Source of the DNA: Candidatus Fermentibacterota bacterium
Lineage (GTDB): Bacteria > JAFGKV01
DNA length: 7,053 nt
Direction: 5' to 3'
NCBI GenBank assembly: GCA_016928395.1
Contig: JAFGKV010000202.1
Span: 1 to 7,053, forward strand
Shown: positions 1 to 6,950 of the stretch, one piece after another
Numbering within the stretch: position 1 is the first letter of the stretch
Layout: every line of letters begins with the position of its first letter
Notes under the pieces: model-generated
Told to the model about the DNA's origin: nothing
Seen by the model: only the letters and a program-made list of their open reading frames with translations
Databases searched by the model: none
Position numbers and translations under genes: made by a program

Positions 1-177
1 ATAGAATATCTGGATGGATTTCTCGCTTCATTCGCAGTTCTCGGTTACACCCACGAGGCTGGCGACCATTCTTCGAACTCCTCGCCTCTGTGCCCGGTTG
101 CGTGCTTCACGGCGGTGTCGTTTATCCTGAGCGTAGTCGAGGAACGTGAGATCTCCGGTGCAGATTTCGTCCCTGAT

Positions 178-197
178 CCCGCACCACCGGATGCGGG
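178..197. repeat. Short inverted repeat (6-bp stem, 8-base loop)
   Basis: CCCGCA at 178-183 is perfectly complementary to TGCGGG at 192-197 across an 8-base loop. No T-run follows on either strand, so it is not a standard intrinsic terminator. It lies about 110 bases upstream of the GH18 start and could be part of a repeat element or a leader structure, or could be chance in GC-rich DNA. Confidence 0.3.
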
Positions 198-299
198 GCT
201 TCGAGGCTTCGGATTCTTGCGAAGCGATGAATCGGGCGTTGACGCGAAGGCGATCCAAGGCTTTTCTCCCCGGCGACCCTCACCCTATGCCCTGCCACT

Positions 300-304
300 A
301 GGAG
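300..304 (+). promoter_or_regulatory. Ribosome binding site of the GH18 gene
   Basis: AGGAG sits six bases before the ATG at 311. This spacing is good for a Shine-Dalgarno site and decides the start. The protein then begins directly with a signal-peptide-like segment, which supports the same start. Confidence 0.75.
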
Positions 305-310
305 TGTGCC

Positions 311-2752
311 ATGGTGCGCATCGTGATCACCGCCGTCGTGTTGAGCCTCTTCTTTTCGTCCATCGCTCTGTCCCGACCCCGCCTCGGCCCTCCGCCCGAG
401 GGGTTTTGGGGCATTCATCAGACAGAGCTGGAGGCCAATAGAGGCCGGCAGCCGGCCTTCGTGCCCCATGTCTGGCCTGTCGCGCCTCTCACCAAGGACC
501 GGGGACCGGCCCTAAGCCGGGAGGTCTTCGGCTACTACCCGTATTGGGTCAGCGGCTACGCGAGTCTGCGCTGGGACTTGCTGTCGACCCTGGCCTACTT
601 CTGCGTCGAGGCCAACGGCGACGGGTCTTTGGGCGCGCTGCATGGCTGGCCTGTCACCGGGCTCATCAACGAGGCGCATCTCAATGGCGTGCGGGTCGTA
701 CTCACGGTCACGTGCTTTAGCTCGTCCACCATCACGTCCATCCTGAGCTCGCCCGCCCATCGCACGAATCTGGTGAGCAATCTGCTGACCCAGGTGCAAG
801 CCGGAGGTGCCGACGGCGTGAATGTCGACTTTGAAGGGATGCCAGCGGCTCAGAAGGACAGCTTGACTTTGTTCATGCAGGAGTTGTCCACAACGTTCCA
901 CGCGGCCATTCCGGGCTCGCACATCACCATCGCGACTCCCGCGGTGGACTGGTCCGGCGCCTTCGACTACGATGAGCTGGCCTATGCCTGCGATGGCCTC
1001 ATGGTCATGGGCTATGACTACTTCTGGAGCGGCTCCCCCACCACGGGCCCCGTGGCGCCCCTGGACGGTTATGCCTATGACGTGACCTGGACGGTCAATG
1101 ACTATCTGAACTACTCCGGGGGCCAGAACGACAAGATCATTGTGGGCTGCCCCTACTACGGGTTCGACTGGCCTTGCACGGGCTCCACGCCCGGATCTTC
1201 CACGACTGGTTCAGGCACCGCCAAGACCTTCCAGGTTGCCGAGCCCCTTGCCCAGACGTACGGAAAGCAGTGGCACGCGCCCTCATCTACGCCGTGGTAT
1301 GCCTACAACTCTGGGAGCTGGCATCAGTGTTGGTATGATGACTGGGCGAGCCTGGAGGCGAAGTACGGTCTGTTCGTGAGCCAGGATCTGCAGGGTGCCG
1401 GGATCTGGGCGTTGCGCTATGACAGCAACCGGGTCGAGCTGTGGGACGCGCTGGACCGCTTCTTCGGCACCGTGCCTCGGGATCTTCGGCTCGTGAACGA
1501 AGGCCTGGGCGATCTTCGCGTGACCTGGGCGGCGGTGAAGGGGGCGGCGTCGTATAGAGTCTACGGGAGCACCGACGGGTTGAGCTTCGACGCAGGCACC
1601 GCCGTGGCGGACACGACCGTGCTCCTGGAGGCTCTGCCCATCGGCACGGTGCGATATGTCCGGATCACAAGCCTGGTCAACGGCGCCGAGAGCCCCCCGG
1701 GCGAGGTGCTGGGAGCCCGGGTGTCGGTCATGCCGGCCGAGGTCCTGCTGGTGCATGGGTTCGACCGGCGCTCGGCGGGCAATACCCGCGACTACCTCCG
1801 GCAGCATGCCGCCTCCCTGGGCAGTCTCGGCATCGCCTTCGACGCCTGCAGCAATGAGGCCGTGGTGGACGGCCGGATCACGTTGGCCGACTATGCCGCC
1901 GTGGACTGGATTCTGGGCAATGAGTCAACCAGCGACGAGTCGTTCGCGTGGGCCGAGCAGGCTCTGGCAACGGCCTATCTCCAAAGCGGCGGGAGCCTGC
2001 TGATCTCGGGTTCCGAGATCGGCTATGATCTCCAGGCCCAGGGCAGCGCCACGGATCAAGTCTTTTATCACGACTACCTGAAGACCGACTACGCGGGAGA
2101 CGATGCGGGGGTCTACCAGGCCCAGGGTGCCGCCGGCGGCATCTTCGCGGGGGTCGCCGCCTTCGGCTTTGACGACGGTACCCACGGCACCTATGACGTG
2201 GCCTATCCCGACCGGATCGCGGGCTACGGCGGCAGCACGGCATGCCTGACCTACACAGGGACCGCCTACGATGCCGGGGTGCAGTACAGCGGCACCGTGC
2301 CCGCAGGCTCGGCGCCGTGCAAGATAGTCAGCCTGGGGTTCCCGTTGGAGACAGTCTATGTCGCCACCGCGAGAGATACCCTCTTCTCCCGGGTCATGAG
2401 CTTCTTCGGCATCGGGCCCGAGCCGGACGTGGTGCCGCCGGAGGCGGTGGGCGATCTCGCGGTCATGGCATCGAGCGCCGATCTGGTGTTGACCTGGTCT
2501 GCCGTGACCCACGACACGTTGGGGTCACCGGAGAACGTGGCGCGGTACGTGATCTACCGGGTGTTCACCGCGCACGCAGGCATCGGCCCTGCCGATTCGG
2601 TGGAAACCACGGCCGCGACCGGATGGACCGACGGTGGAGCCTTACCGCCCGCCGGTCTTTCCGCCTTCTACTCGGTGCAGGTGGTGGATACGTCGGAGAA
2701 CCGGTCGGCCCTGAGCGCCCGGGCCGGCGGGGTCAGCGTCGCCTTGCCGTGA
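311..2752 (+). CDS. Secreted multidomain glycoside hydrolase family 18 protein (GH18-FN3-amidotransferase-like-FN3)
   Basis: This is an 813-residue secreted protein, probably a hydrolase of beta-1,4-linked GlcNAc-type glycans (chitin or peptidoglycan). Residues 1-21 look like a signal peptide: a basic start, a hydrophobic stretch and a small-residue end (ALS before RP). Residues about 72-384 form a GH18 barrel. It opens with GYYPYW (74-79) and carries the catalytic strand DGVNVDFE (168-175) with E175 as the acid, MGYDYFW (233-239) and a late GAGIW with W366. The Asn at 171, where many chitinases have Asp, is a variant I recall from spore-cortex YaaH-like GH18 proteins. Residues about 388-472 are FN3-like. 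Residues about 475-702 look like a class I amidotransferase-like (flavodoxin-type) domain of the kind found in secreted amidase or xanthan-lyase-like proteins, with VHGFD (481-485) and SGSEIGYD (566-573). A second FN3 covers about 707-808. No anchor or C-terminal sorting motif is seen. It stands alone, convergent to its neighbours. The fold is fairly sure; the substrate is not. Confidence 0.88.
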   Translation: MVRIVITAVVLSLFFSSIALSRPRLGPPPEGFWGIHQTELEANRGRQPAFVPHVWPVAPLTKDRGPALSREVFGYYPYWVSGYASLRWDLLSTLAYFCVEANGDGSLGALHGWPVTGLINEAHLNGVRVVLTVTCFSSSTITSILSSPAHRTNLVSNLLTQVQAGGADGVNVDFEGMPAAQKDSLTLFMQELSTTFHAAIPGSHITIATPAVDWSGAFDYDELAYACDGLMVMGYDYFWSGSPTTGPVAPLDGYAYDVTWTVNDYLNYSGGQNDKIIVGCPYYGFDWPCTGSTPGSSTTGSGTAKTFQVAEPLAQTYGKQWHAPSSTPWYAYNSGSWHQCWYDDWASLEAKYGLFVSQDLQGAGIWALRYDSNRVELWDALDRFFGTVPRDLRLVNEGLGDLRVTWAAVKGAASYRVYGSTDGLSFDAGTAVADTTVLLEALPIGTVRYVRITSLVNGAESPPGEVLGARVSVMPAEVLLVHGFDRRSAGNTRDYLRQHAASLGSLGIAFDACSNEAVVDGRITLADYAAVDWILGNESTSDESFAWAEQALATAYLQSGGSLLISGSEIGYDLQAQGSATDQVFYHDYLKTDYAGDDAGVYQAQGAAGGIFAGVAAFGFDDGTHGTYDVAYPDRIAGYGGSTACLTYTGTAYDAGVQYSGTVPAGSAPCKIVSLGFPLETVYVATARDTLFSRVMSFFGIGPEPDVVPPEAVGDLAVMASSADLVLTWSAVTHDTLGSPENVARYVIYRVFTAHAGIGPADSVETTAATGWTDGGALPPAGLSAFYSVQVVDTSENRSALSARAGGVSVALP

Positions 2753-2824
2753 ACCACGCCGAGCCGAGAGACCTTGAGGCAGTAACACGCTGAGGCCAGC
2801 CGTCTCGGATGCACTCTCCGTGCG

Positions 2825-5134
2825 CTAGGTCGCCCCTGCCGTTTCGCCCCTGCGCCCGAACGAGAACACGATCACCAGGATTCCCGCATAGGCCGCGGCA
2901 GCAAGGTAGAACATCAACGCGTATCCCGTAATGATTGGCACCACGAGTGAGACCACGATCCCTAGAATTGAGAACGAGACGTCCGTCGCGTACGCCAGCA
3001 CTACATGCGCAGCACCCTTTGCCCGAGCACGCTCGAGTAGGTAGGGGAATGGAACGCCCAGCACGATGCCCAGCGGCAGGAAGATCCCCGCGCACAGAGC
3101 GATCCGTCCGGCAAGCGTCAAGGACGCCAGGCTTCCCGTCATCGACTCCGTGAGCGCGGGAAGGCAGAGAATCGTCGCCACTGTCAGCCCGAGGAGTGCC
3201 TTGACCGCCACAGCCGAAAGGAGCGTGGTGCGAAGACTCAGCATATAGCTGGTCAGCCCGGCACCGATGAGCACAGCGGTGATGACAACAGTGCCTGCCA
3301 AGTATGGCGCACCGAATACCGGGACTATCCGCTGTATCAGCACGGTCACCACCGTCATGAAGCCAAAGCCCGTACAGGCTGCATAGGCCACTTGCCTTCT
3401 GGCGAACGCGGAGTCAAGCCCCGAGAATGCACCGCGTTGTCGGGCACGGCGGACCACGAAGAAGACGGCAGCCAGCGATGTGACGAGCAGGAACGCCGCC
3501 GCTTCGCGAACTGGTCGCGGCGGTGTTCGGCCAGCGATGTAGAAGAAGGGGCGATCGTTCGTTGTCGTTTCTGCGCCAGAGGCTGTTCGCAGGAAGGCGT
3601 CCGAGTCAGTGAGCACTGCCGTTGAGGGGCCTTCAGACATGAGGTTGTGCAGCCGTGCGCGGTCGACCCCCCCCCGCTGGTAGAGCGCGAAGACGCCTCT
3701 GCCGGCCTCCTGCCGGGTCGTCACAACCATGACATCACGGGGGTCCACGCCGAGCTCAAGCAGATTCCGGTACACGTGCACGGCCACCGTGGGGTATTCC
3801 CCGATGGCGGCCTGTCGTCCGTATTCGTTCATGCTCTCGGCGAGCGCGATAATCAGAACCCCGTGGCGACTGAGCGATGTAACGGCCACTTCCAACCCTT
3901 CAACGGAGTAGAGGTAGTTCTCCGCTTTCACCAGGCTCTGCAGGGCCGATGCGATGAATGAATCCGCGAAGGGGTAGAGAATGAGGGAATAGGGCCCCGG
4001 ATGCGACTTGAGGTAGGACAGGCCCTCCCAGGACAGGTAGTTGACACCAGGCGCAGCGAGGTACGGAGCCTCTCGACGGAATGATCGGGCAAAGCGGACG
4101 ACCTCCGGGTCCAGCTCGACCGCGATGACACTGTCTGCCCTGCCCGCGAACAGCCGTACCTGGGGCCCGGCGCCGGCACCGATTATCAGCACCCGCGAGA
4201 GGTCTTCAGGATAGCCATACACGGGATTGTCGCGAGTCTGGCAATCGAGGGATTGCTGATCGATGATCAGTGCCGTGGTGCCGAGGTTGTCGTAGAGTAC
4301 GACGTACAGACTGTCGGTTTTTGCGTAGTTGAGCTTCCTGTACGGAGACCATCCAATGTACTCTGTCCGGTAGTCACCGGAGAGGAACCCCCTCGCCGTG
4401 TCCACCACTCTGTCCACCACTCCGCGGTATTCCCGGGTATAGGCGCTGCGCAAGAGGTCGAACTCCCGGATCGGCGGAATGAGCGCTACGTAGACGAGTG
4501 CACCTGCTACCACGGTTGCCGGCAAGGCAATCTTTATGCCGCGGCTCCTGGGCCGTTCGACGATGAGGAGTACCAGCAAGAGGGAACCAAGAACGGGCAG
4601 GAAATAGAGCACCAGGGGATCAGCCACCGAGATAAGGACGATGGGAAGGGCGCCTCCCAGGGCTGAGCCCGCTATGTCGCTGGCCCAGGTGCGCAGGAGG
4701 GCTCCGGACTCAGCGGCAGATGTGAGGATATGAGCGAGAGCATAGCCAAAAAGAACATAGATGACTGTGAAGAATGGATACAGCAGGTACATGCAAATCA
4801 TAACGTAGTCAATGAAGGCAGATCGCGAAACAAACTGCAGGAATACCACCGAAAATGCCACGATCACAAGAATCATCAAAAATAGGAGGGCCGGTAAGAA
4901 AGGGAGAACGTTGAAGAAACGCGGAGGGGTGTTCCGTGGTCGTGACAGCCAGATGAAGTTCCCGAGTCCGAGGCCCAGTATGGCGGAAGCATATACGAAA
5001 AACGACGCCAGCGTGAACCCGATTCGTATGCCCGAGAGGATTCTCAGGAGGAGCAGTTCACTGCTGATGACGGAGAAGGCTGTAAGAAAGGCTGCGAGGT
5101 GCGTCCTCGGCGGCGCCAGTGGCTTAAGTGTCAT
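2825..5134 (-). CDS. Polytopic membrane protein with central spermidine-synthase-like (SAM-binding Rossmann) domain, intact copy
   Basis: This 769-residue protein belongs to the membrane-fused spermidine-synthase-like family. Residues 13-220 hold about six to seven hydrophobic helices, including the family-like ASDIAGSALGGAL (151-163). Residues about 221-535 form the soluble domain. It has WSPYRKL (262-268), the glycine loop GAGAG (319-323), a ribose-binding acid in VELDP (E340), ENYLY (405-409) and NDRPFFY (526-532). About seven further helices fill 543-757. In the strand that carries the catalytic Asp in true spermidine synthases (DSSDP type), this protein reads YSLILYPFADSF (382-393). Pro388 replaces the catalytic Asp and only the second Asp (391) remains, so aminopropyl transfer is unlikely and the real substrate is unknown. 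Val596 stands where the paralogue has Glu. The start ATG follows AGGAG by six bases. It is the downstream member of a tandem pair and overlaps the paralogue's present stop by 11 bases, which suggests coupled translation. The family assignment is good; the function is open. Confidence 0.87.
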   Translation of the reverse strand: MTLKPLAPPRTHLAAFLTAFSVISSELLLLRILSGIRIGFTLASFFVYASAILGLGLGNFIWLSRPRNTPPRFFNVLPFLPALLFLMILVIVAFSVVFLQFVSRSAFIDYVMICMYLLYPFFTVIYVLFGYALAHILTSAAESGALLRTWASDIAGSALGGALPIVLISVADPLVLYFLPVLGSLLLVLLIVERPRSRGIKIALPATVVAGALVYVALIPPIREFDLLRSAYTREYRGVVDRVVDTARGFLSGDYRTEYIGWSPYRKLNYAKTDSLYVVLYDNLGTTALIIDQQSLDCQTRDNPVYGYPEDLSRVLIIGAGAGPQVRLFAGRADSVIAVELDPEVVRFARSFRREAPYLAAPGVNYLSWEGLSYLKSHPGPYSLILYPFADSFIASALQSLVKAENYLYSVEGLEVAVTSLSRHGVLIIALAESMNEYGRQAAIGEYPTVAVHVYRNLLELGVDPRDVMVVTTRQEAGRGVFALYQRGGVDRARLHNLMSEGPSTAVLTDSDAFLRTASGAETTTNDRPFFYIAGRTPPRPVREAAAFLLVTSLAAVFFVVRRARQRGAFSGLDSAFARRQVAYAACTGFGFMTVVTVLIQRIVPVFGAPYLAGTVVITAVLIGAGLTSYMLSLRTTLLSAVAVKALLGLTVATILCLPALTESMTGSLASLTLAGRIALCAGIFLPLGIVLGVPFPYLLERARAKGAAHVVLAYATDVSFSILGIVVSLVVPIITGYALMFYLAAAAYAGILVIVFSFGRRGETAGAT
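3667..3675. repeat. Homopolymer run of nine C (G9 in the coding strand)
   Basis: Nine consecutive C lie inside the intact membrane protein gene, coding Arg-Gly-Gly-Val at residues 487-490. The frame is correct as given. The paralogue has only a short C5 stretch at the matching place (about 6087-6091). Such runs are prone to slippage in replication and in sequencing. Confidence 0.8.
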
Positions 5135-6908
5135 CCAGTACTCCTGTTGACGTCAGCGATTCGCAGCACAGAACGTGGCTTCTCCTGCTGCGCTCATCCC
5201 GAGAATGGTCCCACCAGGCAACGGCAGAATGGCTCCCGTCGCGCAACTCTGCGCTACGTCCCCTCGCCCCTGCGCCCGAACGAAACACGATCACCAGGAT
5301 TCCCGCGTACGCCGCGGCAGCGAGGTAGAACAGCACTGCGTAGCCCGTCACGATCGGGAGAACGAGCGACACCACTATCCCCACAATCGCGAACGATACG
5401 TCAGTGGCATACGCCAGCACTACGTGCGCCGATCCCTTGGCTCGGGCTCGCTCCAGCAGGCTGGGGAACGGGACGCCGAGTAGGAGCCCCAACGGCAGGA
5501 AGAGCCCGCAGCAGATCGCGATCCGTCCGGGCAGTGTCCGGGATATCATGCTTTCGGAGACCGCCTCGGTGAGCGCTGGGAGTGAGAGGATGACGAGTAC
5601 CGTCACCGCCAGCAGCGGTTTCAGAGTCCGGGCAGGAAGTGGAGTGCGGCGGAAACCCAGAAGGAAGCTCGTGAGTCCTGCGCCGAGGAGCATGGCGGTA
5701 ATGACGACCGTGCCCGCCAGGTATGGCGCCCCAAACACGGGAACGATGCGCTGGATCAACACGGTTTCCACGGTCATGAACCCATACCCGGTGCAGGCTG
5801 CATATGCCACAAGCTGCCCCACGGAGCTCCGGTCGAGCCCTGAGAACGCACCGTTGCGATGGGCTCGACGAACAACAAGGAGGATTGCGCCAAGAGATGT
5901 GAGGAGCAGAAACGTGGCTGCTTCTCGCACCGGCGCGGGAGGGATCCTGCCGGGAATGTAGAAGAACGGCCGGTCATTGGTGGTACCGGCAGATGTCGAT
6001 GCCATGCGGAGAAACCGCTCTGAATCCGTGAGGACGCTGAGCTGGGGTTCGTTCGAGAGCAGATCGAGCAGTCTGCCACGATTCACGCCCCCGGGTTCGT
6101 AGAGCACGAAGACCGCCCTCCCCGCTTCTCTCCGTGCGGTCACCACCATCACGTTGCGCTGATCGATCCCGAGCCCCAGCAAGTTCCGATAGGCATGTAC
6201 CGCAACAGTCGGGAACCCGTCGATGCCGTCGCGCACTCCGTACTCGTTCATGCTCTCCGCAAGGTGGATCAGCAGCAACCCGGTCTCGTCGAGCGCGCTC
6301 ACTGCCGCTCGAAGCCCCTCGACAGTGTAGAGGTAGTTCTCCGCTTTCACGAGACTCTGCATCGACGATGCGATGAAGGAGTCGGTGAGAGGATAGAGTA
6401 TGAGCGAGTAAGGGCCGGGGTGCGACTTGAGATACGAGAGCCCCTCCTGTGCCAGGTAGTTCACGCCGGGAGCCCTGAGATAGGGCGCTTCATCGGCATG
6501 CGACAACGCGAAGTCAACAACGAGCGGGTCGAGTTCAACGGCGACGATGCTATCGGCCCTTCCTGCGAAGAACCGTACCTGAGGGCCGGCCCCGGCGCCG
6601 ACGATGAGCACCCGTGTGAGATTCCCTGGGTACGAGTATACGGGCTCCTCGCGAGTCTCTTCCTCGTGCTCGGCATCTTTCGTGATCAGGGCCGTGGTGC
6701 CGAGGTTGTCGTACATCACCACATAAAGGCCATCTGTCTTCGTGTAGTTCAGTTTCCGGTAGGGAGACCATCCGATGTACTTCATCCGGTAGCCACCGGT
6801 GAGGAATCCCCTGAAGGTGTCCGTGAACCGCTCGGCGATACTGTCGAATTCTTGTTCGTATGCGCTGCGCAGCAGGTCGAACTCGCGGATCGGAGAGATG
6901 AGCGACAC
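5124..6908 (-). CDS. Tandem paralogue of the spermidine-synthase-like membrane protein; 5' frameshifted and with an aberrant C-terminal tail
   Basis: The open frame gives 594 residues from a GTG at 6908. That GTG corresponds to residue 216 of the intact neighbour and has no ribosome binding site, so it is probably not the true start. Residues 6-542 align without gaps to residues 221-757 of the neighbour, about 70% identical by eye. Conserved features are WSPYRKL (47-53), GAGAG (104-108), VELDP (E125), ENYLY (190-194), NDRPFFY (311-317) and about seven C-terminal helices. The catalytic-Asp position of spermidine synthases is again Pro (173), with Asp176 kept. Glu381 in FMTVETVLIQR is a position I recall as strongly conserved in this family; the neighbour has Val. 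The loop at about 76-90 is the most diverged part. Upstream, homology continues in a different frame to the window edge. Downstream, residues 543-594 are a non-homologous tail caused by a one-base deletion. It may be a decaying gene or a sequence error. The long conserved middle argues that it was functional until recently. Confidence 0.75.
   Translation of the reverse strand: MSLISPIREFDLLRSAYEQEFDSIAERFTDTFRGFLTGGYRMKYIGWSPYRKLNYTKTDGLYVVMYDNLGTTALITKDAEHEEETREEPVYSYPGNLTRVLIVGAGAGPQVRFFAGRADSIVAVELDPLVVDFALSHADEAPYLRAPGVNYLAQEGLSYLKSHPGPYSLILYPLTDSFIASSMQSLVKAENYLYTVEGLRAAVSALDETGLLLIHLAESMNEYGVRDGIDGFPTVAVHAYRNLLGLGIDQRNVMVVTARREAGRAVFVLYEPGGVNRGRLLDLLSNEPQLSVLTDSERFLRMASTSAGTTNDRPFFYIPGRIPPAPVREAATFLLLTSLGAILLVVRRAHRNGAFSGLDRSSVGQLVAYAACTGYGFMTVETVLIQRIVPVFGAPYLAGTVVITAMLLGAGLTSFLLGFRRTPLPARTLKPLLAVTVLVILSLPALTEAVSESMISRTLPGRIAICCGLFLPLGLLLGVPFPSLLERARAKGSAHVVLAYATDVSFAIVGIVVSLVLPIVTGYAVLFYLAAAAYAGILVIVFRSGAGARGRSAELRDGSHSAVAWWDHSRDERSRRSHVLCCESLTSTGVLDDT
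5127..5282 (-). other. Read-through tail of the paralogue, formerly intergenic plus old C-terminus
   Basis: Near 5283-5285 the coding strand reads GTGTTTCGTTCG where the intact copy has GTGTTCTCGTTCG, so one base is missing. Restoring it gives VFSFGRRGEGT followed by TAG at 5254-5256, closely matching the intact copy's end VFSFGRRGETAGAT. In the present frame this stop is missed. Translation instead continues for 52 residues rich in Ser, Arg, Asp and His with no similarity to the neighbour, and stops at 5124-5126 inside the next gene. I infer that most of this tail was the roughly 120-bp intergenic leader of the next gene. Confidence 0.75.
5141..5145 (-). promoter_or_regulatory. Ribosome binding site of the intact membrane protein gene
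   Basis: On the minus strand AGGAG lies six bases before the ATG at 5134. It fixes the start of the 769-residue protein and lies inside the 3' tail of the upstream frame, so ribosomes finishing that frame would end next to it. Confidence 0.75.
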
Positions 6909-6950
6909 GTAGACCAGGCCCGAAGCGATGACGGCAGCGCCTACCCGAAG

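Larger units (their letters stand above)
1..310. other. Upstream stretch without a convincing gene; possible dispersed non-coding repeat
   Basis: Both strands have open frames here (a 76-codon one on minus and one running into the GH18 gene on plus). Their translations are rich in Arg and His, have no hydrophobic core pattern and lack a good ribosome binding site, so I treat them as chance. The segment around 125-145, read on the minus strand as CCTCGACTACGCTCAGG, resembles short sequences I recall as recurring in intergenic regions of environmental bacterial genomes. That resemblance is from memory and unverified. A small inverted repeat lies at 178-197. No tRNA or clear promoter is visible. 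Confidence 0.4.

Noticed and set aside
239-291. TTGACG at 239-244 as a -35 box for the GH18 gene
   Set aside because: No reasonable -10 hexamer lies at 16-18 bases (the region is CTTTTCTCCCC). The TATGCC at 286-291 is too far.
115-469. Open frames on both strands across the GH18 start (plus 115-441, minus 122-469)
   Set aside because: They overlap the well supported GH18 start, have Arg- and His-rich chance-like translations and no ribosome binding site.
1140-2793. Long alternate-frame open stretches inside the GH18 gene
   Set aside because: They are shadows of a GC-rich gene. The translations are low-complexity Arg/Pro/Ala-rich and carry no motifs.
2764-2808. Inverted repeat CCGAGA/TCTCGG between the convergent genes as a shared terminator
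   Set aside because: The stem is only 6 bp with a 33-base loop, and no T-run follows on either strand.
5280-5290. Programmed frameshifting at the paralogue's 3' end
   Set aside because: There is no slippery heptamer or downstream structure, and the comparison with the neighbour is explained by a simple one-base deletion.
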